From Planctomycetota bacterium (GTDB taxonomy: Bacteria > Planctomycetota > PUPC01 > JACPCR01), in contig JAQBXN010000069.1 in NCBI GenBank assembly GCA_027625095.1, forward strand, positions 1 to 42,913: a DNA stretch of 42,913 nucleotides. Reading direction: 5' to 3'. The notes under the pieces are model-generated. The model had not been told where the DNA came from. It searched no databases and saw nothing but the letters and a program-made list of their open reading frames with translations. The position numbers were made by a program, and so were the translations under genes. Shown here one piece after another: positions 18,101 through 26,397 of this stretch (the first letter of the stretch is position 1; each line of letters starts with the position of its first letter).

Positions 18101-20967
18101 TCGCTCGCGGCGCCAGGCTGCAATTCGATTATCGAATGTCCCCCGATGTCAAGATTAATATTTACCTGCAGTTGAAAGGAACAGTATCAGCGTTTGACTC
18201 AGGTGACAGAACACCGGGAAAACAATGGCACTTTGTGCAAATGACTGGGCCTGAAGATTCGAACGAAAATCTCAAATCACTTGGCCGCATGGATGGGGCC
18301 CAAGCGGATGGCAAATGGCGGCGAGCTGATTTCGACCTATATGCCTCCTTGAAGAAGCTTTATCCTTCGAGCCCGGAAATCAGAATTGAACAGTTGTGGT
18401 TTGGCAATCGTCACGAGGGCTACCTGCAAGCTGGACTTGAAGGCAATCACGCCGGGGCAAAGTATTGGATCGACGATTTCCAAATCTGCAGTCAAGGCCG
18501 CAGTGCAGGTGAGGTGGAATTAACAGTCAGAAACGCTGTCGGTGGTCAAGGCAATAGCCTCGAGTCCTTGGCACATTGGTTCAGTAGTCGTCCGGAGTCC
18601 ATTGTTCCAGGAGACAGTAGCGTTGTTGCCTTTAATACCGCCGACGCCGATAAGTCAGAGAACAGGGTTCTCCGGTTCGAGACAGCAAGGACTGGGAATC
18701 TCTATCTGAATATGGCAGGAAAACTGCGGGATGGAAGAGATTTGCCAATCACCTCTTTGCCGCTTCAGATCGCTGCTCCTTCTTCAGTCGAAAGTATTTC
18801 TCCTCCGGCTGGTTCAGAGTGGGGTGGACAGCCGATAGTCATCAAGTCCGGGGGCAGAGTAATTCCTCACGATTTGCAGATAATCATTGCCGGCTCCCCC
18901 TACAATCCCGCGCATCAGAACATGGAAATCGATGTGGTCACCCGGCAAGTTACGTTTTCGCTTCCATCCAAAGGCCATACTTTTGTGTCTGGCCAGCGAG
19001 TTCCATTCAAACTGATTTTCGGAGACGAAGTTCTTGAATGGGAATATTTCTGGAGTTACCAGAAAGACAGGATTCCGCCTTCAGTGGTGAAACTGGATCA
19101 ACTGCTGGTCGATGAGGACTTCGAATCTGATCTGGAAGGATGGACAAGATATGGCCAGCAGCACGGTGCACTGCTGGTACGAGACACGAACAAACCGGGG
19201 CAGGGAAAGTACTCGCTGAAACTGTTCAACGAACTGATTGGTGGCCCTTTCGGCGCGACGATAAATGCCACTGCTTTTCATGCGGGATTGTTTCCAGTCC
19301 TGCGCTTCAAATATCAAATACCAAAAGATACGCTGATCGACTTGTCTCCGAACGCCGGGAGTTGGAAGCGAGTTACTCTTACCGACAATAACGCCCGGAA
19401 CACTTATCCCAGTATTGGGTCTATTCCCAACTTCAAGGCTGACGGGCAATGGCATCAGGCGGAGCTCGATTTAGCCGCGATGCTGGCGAGTGAAGTACGC
19501 TCCACCTCGCATTTTAGTGTCAGCCAGATGTTGCTTGTGGACTGGGGATACCAGGGAAATCCGGAAGGGGTCGAGGTGTGGTTCGATGACTTTCAGATCG
19601 CGCCTTTGCTGAGTCGAAAGAAGGGAATCGTGCTGAGCTGGAGTGCACATGATCCCAGCGGGATAAAGAATTACTCCTACCACTGGTCAAAGTCCGGCGA
19701 GGAAAGCGCCGATATCATTCCAGAAGGCGTATTCAATTCCAAGACCTTTACCGAAGTTCCTGAAGGGGACGCATGGTTCCACATTCGAGCGCAGGACAGT
19801 GCGGGGAACTGGGGGCCAAACAGGTCGTATCGATTCATTGTCGATGACACAGCCCCAGCCTTAGTGGGAACGCATCCGGCCCCCGATGAAAAATCAGGCG
19901 AGGACAAAATCAAACTGGTCATTGATAAAAAAGGAGGCGCCGCCCTCGATCCATCCACGATAGTCCTGACCGTGAATGGTAGCCAGTATCTCCCTGACGC
20001 TCCGGGTATGACTTGGGATTCAGAGACAGGCTCCTTGATCTGGGATTGGCTGAAGCTTAGCCCGGCACTCCGTGTTTCAGCGGAAAATGGCGCTTCATTC
20101 AAAGTTGCCCTCGGTCCAGTGACTGACTTTGCAGGAAACAAATTTGACGGAAAGGAATGGAGCTGGGCTTTCGATATTTCTAAGGACACCAAGTCTCCCG
20201 AAGCGCCGGGAATTCAATCCTCAGATGGTCATGTATTTTCTTTCACAAGTTTCTCCGACACGATAGCCCCCTGCTCCCTGTCCGGCTCAGGGAACGAACT
20301 GTCACTCCACAAGGATGAAGTCCTTGGTCAAAATGTTCTTAAAGCGGAGTCTACTTTTCTCTCGCAGTTAGGAGTGACGCTGCAAAGCAAAGAGTACGAA
20401 CTGAAAGATTATCCATACCTGTCTTTTGATTATCGCTTCCCGGAAGGATTCAAGACCGATTTGATGGTGACGATTCAGGCCAACAAATATGTGCTGCGCA
20501 TGACTGACAGTTTCATTAGACGACGATATTCTGAGATCGGGCGCGTAGAAGTGACGTGCGACAACAAGTGGCAGCACATAGACCTGGATCTATTCGGCTA
20601 TGTAAAAGCTGTCGCCCCAGACCAACCGAACTATCTGGTAAAATCTGTGCTCCTTGGCGACCTCGGCTTTGACCAGAATCCCGGCGGCACTGTTTTTTAC
20701 CTGGACAATGTGTCGTTTTTCGGTCCTTCCAGTTCGTCCTCAAAGTTTGAGCTTTCCGGGCTCGATATCTCGGGCATTCAAGGTTACAGCTTCAACATAA
20801 GCCGAAACCCATACGACAAGCCTGAGATGAAAACCAACTTGCAGGGGAACACCCTGGATACCGGCCAACTGGCGTTTGGCATCTGGTACCTGCACGCTCG
20901 TGCGTATGACAAAGCGGGAAATTGGGGGCCGACTTCCCATTTACCTATAAGGATGGGCGGAAAATAG
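15106..20967 (+). CDS. Giant secreted multi-lectin-domain protein
   Basis: A 1953-residue protein with a TTG start and a signal peptide (MNSLSTFLILLVAVDLSFYA). Several successive jelly-roll domains of the concanavalin/LamG/DUF1080 type occupy about residues 20-945. The best example, near 162-360, has an FADDFM start and an AQFDDVQI end. Then come three related beta-sandwich modules at about 946-1180, 1338-1495 and 1712-1870, each closing with YWIDDFQI, WFDDFQI or FYLDNVSF, and with ADGKWRRADFDL or DGQWHQAELDL inside, which resemble galactose-binding folds. An IPT/TIG-like domain (PPAGSEWGGQPIVI) lies near 1228 and a Big/invasin-like segment (DDTAPALVGTHP) near 1581. Two Ig/Fn3-like copies end in DSAGNWGP and DKAGNWGP. 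No catalytic motif was recognised, so binding or scaffolding of carbohydrates at the cell surface is the likely role. Confidence 0.75.
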   Translation: MNSLSTFLILLVAVDLSFYAEEAKHPENSGNVLSIGSTAYTIVSDAQHGEYNLEFNLEPGSKPVDLILGYQDPRRFYSLSVAEGQATLTRTLAGLQQPFAQASIKDFTKLTVLRRRQRLSLQFDEDVTLRASDASFHEGKIAIAISENDRKLLKFRYQPVTDVFFADDFMRAQEKDTIWSTLSGEWQITSTIDKHLQATFFKEDSFSRSSNPFIFEGTGSKELALSVVGRSFWDEYDFKFSMRGGGGSGCAFFIQDASHYYGLVWKIESVFPIASELRLFCRDAELISELATATLPGNLNQWYGVEVTAGPDRIGVRVDGRRVLDVPHSRYSKGKAGLLVAEGGHAQFDDVQIQTPTAWELTYKESLMHGKAMAIARPEGNSTKTAREAIWKATDNPEGAALNVQGENLSSVYWLGDVDWRANCFSTTVELSNREIVAGIVFDWRDEQNFMLAIKGAESLELVQHKDGQFNTLDSTKFALPKERSNSIALSLDLTDRSLAKVYVYGILELRTTLPHEVKGGAGLFAAGQRTDATFRSNRWHETVSENIEVLEDNQIFNKDVYMLDWSAPKGAWVEGKSQDGMRVFWHKGDFFGRFDLDIPLNVASREGEKIQISKTMLCLRARTVADLNGHLLTLEPADGKARLSLNDSGQLVKDVLFLPDPETPLKVECDGQYIVCRYQDKNLMTWRMKSSATGTRLGIAFEGEPSFDKMRIERDHVIDDLFKSAPTDWNVVGRWEVTNKFACDPRWSYLAAESDGLAAAWYKTTFEGDITLEYYTGMRYRKEVSWSPYYPRPGDMNAVICGDGKNVFSGYTFVLAGWHTTTTRIFKNGKVVAEAKNVQVPSTRFEYPPLPTLHRRWFYVKIRKEGNRLEYYLDNQLMLSWEDPKPLQEGQLGLWTQNNSMMVARVKTQYEGTKKNKIEFEQPAERGKSLRLHAVSQSHPGLYSDFTNSPEGWENPSGDQGAAPGVVQRSGSNQCLQMTNMNAGGDFAVSAPAAGINLARGARLQFDYRMSPDVKINIYLQLKGTVSAFDSGDRTPGKQWHFVQMTGPEDSNENLKSLGRMDGAQADGKWRRADFDLYASLKKLYPSSPEIRIEQLWFGNRHEGYLQAGLEGNHAGAKYWIDDFQICSQGRSAGEVELTVRNAVGGQGNSLESLAHWFSSRPESIVPGDSSVVAFNTADADKSENRVLRFETARTGNLYLNMAGKLRDGRDLPITSLPLQIAAPSSVESISPPAGSEWGGQPIVIKSGGRVIPHDLQIIIAGSPYNPAHQNMEIDVVTRQVTFSLPSKGHTFVSGQRVPFKLIFGDEVLEWEYFWSYQKDRIPPSVVKLDQLLVDEDFESDLEGWTRYGQQHGALLVRDTNKPGQGKYSLKLFNELIGGPFGATINATAFHAGLFPVLRFKYQIPKDTLIDLSPNAGSWKRVTLTDNNARNTYPSIGSIPNFKADGQWHQAELDLAAMLASEVRSTSHFSVSQMLLVDWGYQGNPEGVEVWFDDFQIAPLLSRKKGIVLSWSAHDPSGIKNYSYHWSKSGEESADIIPEGVFNSKTFTEVPEGDAWFHIRAQDSAGNWGPNRSYRFIVDDTAPALVGTHPAPDEKSGEDKIKLVIDKKGGAALDPSTIVLTVNGSQYLPDAPGMTWDSETGSLIWDWLKLSPALRVSAENGASFKVALGPVTDFAGNKFDGKEWSWAFDISKDTKSPEAPGIQSSDGHVFSFTSFSDTIAPCSLSGSGNELSLHKDEVLGQNVLKAESTFLSQLGVTLQSKEYELKDYPYLSFDYRFPEGFKTDLMVTIQANKYVLRMTDSFIRRRYSEIGRVEVTCDNKWQHIDLDLFGYVKAVAPDQPNYLVKSVLLGDLGFDQNPGGTVFYLDNVSFFGPSSSSSKFELSGLDISGIQGYSFNISRNPYDKPEMKTNLQGNTLDTGQLAFGIWYLHARAYDKAGNWGPTSHLPIRMGGK

Positions 20968-21604
20968 TCTGAAATTCCGAAACATCAGCCCCGGGAGCCT
21001 TTCGTGTCCAGGCCGGATTACACATGGAACTCCAATGTAAGACCGCCGCGCATCTTGCGGAGGTGACGCGACAGCCGCTGCGAATTTGAGGGCAAGCGGA
21101 TTCAGGGAAAACGATCGAAAAATTTGGTGGACAATCCTTGCAGCGGATCCGGCATCTAATTATCTTTTCTTTCTCGACCGCGGCGACGCCGGCAATCCCA
21201 CCCTAGATTCTTGCTCAGTCACGGCCCCCGTGGGCCCTCCCTGACAGCTTCCACGATGACCTCATCCAGGTAACACCAAAGAGCACCGCTGGCCTCACTG
21301 CTGAGGGCAGTGGTGCTCGTTACCAATCGTGTTTCGCCTGTCGCCGCCCAAGAATCCCCATCTTGCTCTCACTCATAATCTCCATACTTCTCTTCTCGGA
21401 ATCTTCCGAATCCAGGAACCGAAGTCAGAAACGCTGGCTACGCGATCAGCCAGATTAGAGTCTGAAAATCTGTGATAGCCCCGACATCTTGCCGCAGTCG
21501 GGGATAACCTTTAGTCGACATTTTTTCGGCAAGACGCCGCCTCAGGAATCGGAGCTGAGGATCGAGAGGATCAGAGATTATGAGTGGGATTAAGATGGAG
21601 ACTC
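20968..21604. other. Convergent spacer with large stem-loops
   Basis: This 637-bp gap lies between the 3' ends of the giant forward gene and the reverse CoA-binding gene. No gene is supported. It contains a long interrupted hairpin (21269-21324) and a 7-bp stem CCCCGAC/GTCGGGG (21479-21485 and 21497-21503). No T-run follows either stem, so I do not call intrinsic terminators. Confidence 0.6.
21269..21324. repeat. Large interrupted hairpin
   Basis: An outer stem GGTAAC (21269-21274) with GTTACC (21319-21324) encloses an inner stem AGCACCGCTGGCC with GGGCAGTGGTGCT (21282-21294 and 21305-21317, two non-Watson-Crick positions). The overall fold spans 56 bp. It could be an extragenic repeat or an RNA 3' structure. 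Confidence 0.6.
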
Positions 21605-22006
21605 TTACTCTGGATGACCGACAACTACCAGAAGACAGGGGCCGCCGTAAATGACATTCATACCCAGCGCGGTAGCACGCTGGACAGCTTTCTGGCTCTC
21701 TGCTCCCGGTTGCATCCACACATGTTTGATGCCAAGTTCACCTGCCTCTTCAACCACTATTTCGGTTATCTGTGGCGGAGTGATGATGGAGATTCCGTGA
21801 ACGAATTCCGGCAATTCAGAAAGAGAAGTGAAAGAGGTCAGTCCCTCCACTTCGCCTGCTGAAGGGTTAATGGGAAAAACTTTCATTCCATGCTGCTGAT
21901 AGGAGCGCAGAACCTTGTTGCCGTATTTCATACGGTCGCGAGATGCACCGACCACGGCATGCGGATGCCCGTTGAGGAAGGCGTCGATCTGCTGTTGGGG
22001 TGTCAT
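21605..22006 (-). CDS. CoA-binding (CoA_binding_2) family protein
   Basis: A 133-residue single-domain Rossmann protein resembling the CoA_binding_2/YccU family. The segment HAVVGASRDRMKYGNKVLR gives the nucleotide-binding loop, followed by KVFPINPSA, ISIITPP and KHVWMQPGAES, which are the family's conserved blocks. Length is normal. These are widespread and mostly uncharacterised CoA-binding proteins. The ATG at 22006 has a strong AAGGAG Shine-Dalgarno sequence seven bases upstream. It is the last gene of the reverse cluster, 132 bp after the amidohydrolase, and may have its own signals. Confidence 0.85.
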   Translation of the reverse strand: MTPQQQIDAFLNGHPHAVVGASRDRMKYGNKVLRSYQQHGMKVFPINPSAGEVEGLTSFTSLSELPEFVHGISIITPPQITEIVVEEAGELGIKHVWMQPGAESQKAVQRATALGMNVIYGGPCLLVVVGHPE

Positions 22007-22138
22007 AAGTTACTCCTTGTGAGATCACGAACCACGCGCAGCCCACAGAAGTTCATAGCGCCGCGCGAAAAAGACGTATGCGTCGACCTTATCCAGCTCA
22101 GCAAACGAATGTCAGCATCCTGCGAATTATTCAAATCG

Positions 22139-22933
22139 TCAGGCGCCGAAGCCAGAGACGGCCTGCATGGCTGCTTTGCCGAGCACCCATTCGAGATCGC
22201 TTTCAGACAGATACGATGCGTGGCTACGGACCGCTTCCAGGGATTGGCGGTAAGTCGAATGGTTAAGGACGGGTGAAAAATCAGAGCCCCAGCACATTCG
22301 TTCCGGACCGTAGGCGGAAAGAATCATGCGAACCCATTTATGGACATCGTAGTATGGAAAATCCCAAGGCTTACTGGTGTACGCGTAGAACCCCGAGATT
22401 TTCACGAACACGTTCTGGCAATCACCGGTTCGGAGGACTTCCTGGAATTTGGGGTAAGGGGGCTGCTCCTGATGATCGGGGCGCCCCATGTGGCATAGCA
22501 TGAATCGTAGATCAGGGAAAGTTCGGGCGACCTCACGGAGGGCAGAGTGTTGCTCTGGGAAGATGCTCAGACTCACAGTAAATCCTGATTGCTCGGCCTT
22601 CTCCCACATGGTTTTCCTTGTGGCATCCAGGAACCAGTCCAGTGGATCATCCGGTGAAAGATAATCACTGACTCCCTGGAAACCCAGTTCCGATTCAACA
22701 CAGTTCACCCGTTCCAAAATGTCCTCGCTCTTGAGATCCAGGGCCGCCAGCGCTGCGATGCGGCCAGCATTGTTTCTCACACATTCTGCGATGACTTCGT
22801 TATTTTGGGGGTCCGCCTGGTTGGGAGCGCCGATGGCAATCGCCTTATGCACTCCTGCTTTCTCCATATGAAGAAGCAGCTCGTCAAGGGGATGGGCATT
22901 CCAGATGTGGACGTGTGAATCGACAATTGGCAT
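22139..22933 (-). CDS. Amidohydrolase-family (amidohydrolase_2) metal-dependent hydrolase
   Basis: A 264-residue TIM-barrel hydrolase. The metal and catalytic residues are in place: HVH at 7-9 (DSHVHIW), His148 in LCHMGRP and Asp218 in MCWGSDF. This architecture is shared by decarboxylases and lactonases such as 2-pyrone-4,6-dicarboxylate hydrolase and L-fucono- or L-rhamnono-lactonase. Next to a sugar-acid dehydratase-like gene a sugar-lactone hydrolase is the likeliest role, but this is inferred. It lies 18 bp after the enolase-superfamily gene and has AGGAGAG upstream of ATG 22933, consistent with an operon. Confidence 0.82.
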   Translation of the reverse strand: MPIVDSHVHIWNAHPLDELLLHMEKAGVHKAIAIGAPNQADPQNNEVIAECVRNNAGRIAALAALDLKSEDILERVNCVESELGFQGVSDYLSPDDPLDWFLDATRKTMWEKAEQSGFTVSLSIFPEQHSALREVARTFPDLRFMLCHMGRPDHQEQPPYPKFQEVLRTGDCQNVFVKISGFYAYTSKPWDFPYYDVHKWVRMILSAYGPERMCWGSDFSPVLNHSTYRQSLEAVRSHASYLSESDLEWVLGKAAMQAVSGFGA

Positions 22934-22951
22934 TGATTCTCTCCTGTGGTC

Positions 22952-24136
22952 CTACGGTCGCTGGATAGAGCCGTCCGGAAGCCGTAATTCAAACCATCCG
23001 GGAACTTCCGGCTTTGGTGGATATTTGGCCGCGGCCGCTTCATCGATATCGATTCCTATTCCAGGCTTGTCGTTCGGGTAGAGGTATCCCTTTCGTTCTT
23101 CCGGAGTGCCTGGAAAAATCTCACGAATCTGGTCAGAGATTCCGTGGAATTCTTGAATGCCAAAGTTTGGGGAAACCAGATCCAGATGAAGTTGTGCTGC
23201 GTGGCCCACTGGTGAGACATCGCCGGGGCCGTGCCAGGCGGTTTGTACACCGTGGCACTCACCGAGAATCGCCGCTTTGCGCGCGGGGGTGACGCCACCC
23301 ATCTGGCTGACGTGCATCCTCATGAAATCTATCAGGCGGCCGGCTATCAGCGGCGTCCATTCGCGTGGATTACAGAACAACTCGCCCATGGCAAGAGGGG
23401 TCGCGCAAACGGCGCGGACGTTGGCAAACCACTCGATGTCCTCCGGCGCAAGAAGGTCTTCAAGAAAGAACAGACGAAACTGCTCAACGTCTTTGGCAAA
23501 CTCTACGGCTTGGGCAGGGGTGAGGCGCTCATGAACATCGTGAATCAATTCAATGTCGTCTCCGAATTGATCGCGGAGATGTTCGAGTGCCTTGAACGTG
23601 CCGCGGGTACTCTGACGTGGATGGAAGGGCACGCCCGGGAGAGCACCGTCGGGAGGCTGTTGCTTGCGTCCCACTTCATGCCCGCCAAGCCGGAAGTAGT
23701 GGATGCCTCGCTCGATCAAAGTTGAGACATTATCCGCAAGTTGCTTGTCGTCCGCTCCGCCCACGCCCTGGTAAATCTGAGCGGCTTCGCGGCACTTGCC
23801 GCCCAACAGATCGTAGAGCGGCATACCTGCCATTTTGCCCTTAATATCCCACAGGGCCATGTCTACGCCTGAAATGGCGTTGTTCAGGATGGGGCCGTTT
23901 CTCCAGTAGCCGTTGACCATCATGGACTGGAAGTGTTCTTCGATGCGTGCCACATCACGTCCGACAAGGAAGGGCTTCAGATAAGATTCAACCGCCGCTT
24001 GAATGGCCACATACCGCCAGGAAAATGTGGCGCAGCCGAGTCCGAATAAACCAGGCTCGGAGGTTTCAAGCTTAACGACAACCAGTGGGCACGACGGGGA
24101 GGTAACTATGACTCGGACGTCGCGGATTGTGACCAT
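22952..24136 (-). CDS. Enolase-superfamily protein, D-mannonate dehydratase (ManD/RspA)-like
   Basis: A 394-residue protein of the mandelate racemase/enolase superfamily. YWRNGPILNNAISGVDMALW (77-96) is characteristic of the ManD/RspA group. The metal ligands are D200, E226 and E252 (IHDVHER, FFLEDLL, MGELFCNP). H202, two residues after the first ligand, and H302 in WHGPGDVSP correspond to catalytic His residues of ManD proteins. Characterised members dehydrate D-mannonate or D-gluconate, though many have low or no activity, so the substrate is uncertain. The gene follows the M16 peptidase by 18 bp and precedes the amidohydrolase by 18 bp. AAGGA precedes the ATG at 24136. Confidence 0.85.
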   Translation of the reverse strand: MVTIRDVRVIVTSPSCPLVVVKLETSEPGLFGLGCATFSWRYVAIQAAVESYLKPFLVGRDVARIEEHFQSMMVNGYWRNGPILNNAISGVDMALWDIKGKMAGMPLYDLLGGKCREAAQIYQGVGGADDKQLADNVSTLIERGIHYFRLGGHEVGRKQQPPDGALPGVPFHPRQSTRGTFKALEHLRDQFGDDIELIHDVHERLTPAQAVEFAKDVEQFRLFFLEDLLAPEDIEWFANVRAVCATPLAMGELFCNPREWTPLIAGRLIDFMRMHVSQMGGVTPARKAAILGECHGVQTAWHGPGDVSPVGHAAQLHLDLVSPNFGIQEFHGISDQIREIFPGTPEERKGYLYPNDKPGIGIDIDEAAAAKYPPKPEVPGWFELRLPDGSIQRP

Positions 24137-24154
24137 TATCAGCGTTCCTTTTGG

Positions 24155-25483
24155 CTACTTGAAGAGGGAATAGAGAATACCGCCGAACCAGTATTTGAAT
24201 CGAAACTTATTCGGCCGAACGGAAAGGAGATTCATGTTGGATTCGACAAAGTAGGTCTTGGCAACTCGCTGCACATCTTCTGCAGTGACAGCCTCGATTT
24301 GCTGGCTGACTGTTTCGAAACGCTTGTAATCGCCTTCGATGAATTCAGCCTGCCCGATTTCGGAGGCTATCGAGCCGACGGAATACATCTCAAAGACCTT
24401 TCCGCTCAACAGTCGATTCCTGGCGGCCGCAACCTCATCTTCAGTCACCCCACTTTCCTTGATACGCTCGATTTCTTGCAAGAGGGCAGCGACAACTTTT
24501 GAGGCCCGGCGGTTCGGCAGATAGGCGGCAAAGCAGGCATAAAGGCCCGGGTCTTTGTTGGCGACCAGTTGTCCACCGACCTCCACAGCGATTTTACGAT
24601 CCTTCACCACCACCTCGCGGAGCCGGGAACTGCGTCCGCTGGCAAGGATCTGATCGAGGAATTCGAGGGGCGAAATGTCTTCGTGTCTGGCCGGAGGAAT
24701 ACGGAATGCGAGTGCCATGACCGGCACTTCAATGGGTAAGTTCAGTTTGAATTCATGCTTCTCTTCTTGCGGCTGCTCCTGCTCATATTCGATTCGCTTG
24801 ATATCAGAGTGAGGAATTGAGCCGAAGTGCTTCTCTACCAGAGTCAACACCTTATCGGACTGAATGTCCCCAACGACGACCAGTGCGGCGTTGTTGGGAA
24901 CGTAATGGGACTCGTAAAAATTCTGGCAATCTTCGACCGTCAATTTCTTGATGTCTTCAAGTTCGCCCAGAGGTGTCCAGTGATAGGGATGTTTCTTGTA
25001 GAGCCGTTTCCGAAACTCAAAAAACGCCATAGCAAGCGGGTTGTTGAGATAATGGTGAAACTCTTCCAGAACTACCTGACGCTCTGTGTCCAGAATTTTC
25101 TGGTTGAGCTTGAGACCGTTCATCCTGTCGGCCTCGAGCTTGAGCACAAGTTCGAGATGTTCGGATGGGATCGTCTGCAAATAAACGGTGACGTGTTCGG
25201 CAGTGAACGCATTGCTTGAGCCGCCGATGTCGTGGATCAGGCGTGTGTGCTCTTCGGACTCGTAGTTTTCCGAACCACGAAACATCATGTGCTCGAACAG
25301 ATGAGCAATGCCGCGAATACCGCCGGTTTCCTGTGCGCTACCGGTCTGATACCAAACCTGCACGGAGACGACTGGCACAGAGTGTTTCTCGAGAAAGAAG
25401 ACTCGCAGTCCGTTGTCCAGTGTGAACTGTTGCACAGGTTCGCCCGTAAGTGAGAAGGGGGCCAGAAGGCACAACCAAAGCAT
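24155..25483 (-). CDS. M16-family zinc peptidase
   Basis: A 442-residue insulinase/mitochondrial-processing-peptidase-like protein. The zinc site HxxEH is HLFEH at 61-65, and the third ligand is E141 in VVLEEF, 76 residues after H65, which matches the family's inverted motif and spacing. The N-terminus (MLWLCLLAPFSLTGEP) looks like a short signal peptide, implying a periplasmic or exported enzyme. The frame is open further upstream to 25618, but ATG 25483 starts the signal peptide, has GAGGTG upstream, and lies after a good promoter at 25534-25562. M16 peptidases degrade short unstructured peptides; the link to the sugar-acid genes downstream is positional only. Confidence 0.87.
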   Translation of the reverse strand: MLWLCLLAPFSLTGEPVQQFTLDNGLRVFFLEKHSVPVVSVQVWYQTGSAQETGGIRGIAHLFEHMMFRGSENYESEEHTRLIHDIGGSSNAFTAEHVTVYLQTIPSEHLELVLKLEADRMNGLKLNQKILDTERQVVLEEFHHYLNNPLAMAFFEFRKRLYKKHPYHWTPLGELEDIKKLTVEDCQNFYESHYVPNNAALVVVGDIQSDKVLTLVEKHFGSIPHSDIKRIEYEQEQPQEEKHEFKLNLPIEVPVMALAFRIPPARHEDISPLEFLDQILASGRSSRLREVVVKDRKIAVEVGGQLVANKDPGLYACFAAYLPNRRASKVVAALLQEIERIKESGVTEDEVAAARNRLLSGKVFEMYSVGSIASEIGQAEFIEGDYKRFETVSQQIEAVTAEDVQRVAKTYFVESNMNLLSVRPNKFRFKYWFGGILYSLFK

Positions 25484-25533
25484 CGGGAGCACCTCAAGAC
25501 TTGAAGACAATTCCTCTGCCCGAATGGCGCGGC

Positions 25534-25562
25534 AGTATAGGGTGACGTGGTAGGCCTGCCAA
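25534..25562 (-). promoter_or_regulatory. Predicted sigma-70-type promoter for the M16 operon
   Basis: On the reverse strand TTGGCA (25557-25562) and TATACT (25534-25539) are separated by exactly 17 bp, five of six consensus matches in each hexamer. Transcription would start near 25527, leaving a leader of about 44 nt before ATG 25483. This supports the shortened start of the peptidase gene. Confidence 0.6.
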
Positions 25563-25596
25563 CAGCCCCGGAAGGGGTGCAGGCGGCAGGCGTGAT

Positions 25597-25625
25597 TTGT
25601 GCGGCAGCAGGCACACACCTAAGAT
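25597..25625 (+). promoter_or_regulatory. Possible promoter for the ABC ATPase-argH pair
   Basis: On the forward strand TTGTGC (25597-25602) and TAAGAT (25620-25625) are spaced by 17 bp, about 30 bp upstream of ATG 25655. Both hexamers are only partial matches. If used, the start site would lie near 25632 with a very short leader. Confidence 0.35.
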
Positions 25626-25654
25626 CCAGTCTGAATTTTCATCAAAATTGGCAA

Positions 25655-26392
25655 ATGATTTCAATAAAGAATCTGGTTAAGGAATACGGCAGCAAGATGG
25701 TCGTCGACCACTTGAACCTCGAGGTTGCGGAAGGTGAATTCTTCGGCTTTCTGGGTCCGAACGGCGCGGGCAAGACAACAACTATAAAGATACTGACGGG
25801 CCTTCTGCTGCCGACTGATGGCGATGTGCTCGTCAATGGAATCAGCGTCAGGGGCGATTACCGCGAGGCCAAGAAACTGCTCGCATATATCCCGGATCAA
25901 CCGTACTTGTACGAAAAGCTGACCGGCCGCGAGTTTCTTGAATTTGTTGGGCGTCTTTACGGAATCGATGCCATTGCCTGCGGAACGAGAATCCAGGAAT
26001 TACTCGAACAATTCGACGCGGTCGATTACGCCGACGAACTCTCTGAGAATTATTCGCATGGCATGAAACAGAAGATCGTGTTTGCTTCCGCGCTCCTTCA
26101 CGACCCCAAGATCATCATCCTTGATGAGCCCATGGTCGGGTTGGATCCCAAAAGTGCTCGATTAGTGAAAGATGTCCTGCGCGAGCGAGCGGAGAGTGGT
26201 GTAACGGTTTTCATGTCCACCCATACGCTCTCCGTGGCCGAAGAAGTCGCCCATAGGATCGGGATTATTCGCAAAGGCAAGTTAATCTTCGTTGGTACCA
26301 AGAATGAGCTTCAAGGGGCGAACCTCAAGACTGGCTGGCTTGAAAGCATTTTTCTGGAACTGACCGAAGAAGAAATTGAGGAGCAGGTTTAA
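25655..26392 (+). CDS. ABC transporter ATP-binding protein
   Basis: A 245-residue ABC ATPase of the ABC-2 (drug/lipid/Na+ exporter) type. Walker A is GPNGAGKTT (34-42), the signature region is NYSHGMKQK (132-140), a variant of LSGGQ usual in this subgroup, Walker B is IIILDEP (153-159) and the switch His is in STH (188-190). The ATG at 25655 starts the conserved MISIKNLVKEYG; an upstream extension of the frame has no family similarity. It ends 5 bp before argH and is presumably co-transcribed with it. A likely partner permease lies at 28463-30139, on the far side of argH and the zinc-ribbon gene. The substrate is unknown. Confidence 0.87.
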   Translation: MISIKNLVKEYGSKMVVDHLNLEVAEGEFFGFLGPNGAGKTTTIKILTGLLLPTDGDVLVNGISVRGDYREAKKLLAYIPDQPYLYEKLTGREFLEFVGRLYGIDAIACGTRIQELLEQFDAVDYADELSENYSHGMKQKIVFASALLHDPKIIILDEPMVGLDPKSARLVKDVLRERAESGVTVFMSTHTLSVAEEVAHRIGIIRKGKLIFVGTKNELQGANLKTGWLESIFLELTEEEIEEQV

Positions 26393-26397
26393 CAAAC

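Noticed and set aside
21269..21324. Integron attC site.
   Set aside because: The outer arms do not match the RYYYAAC/GTTRRRY core and no integrase or gene cassettes are near.
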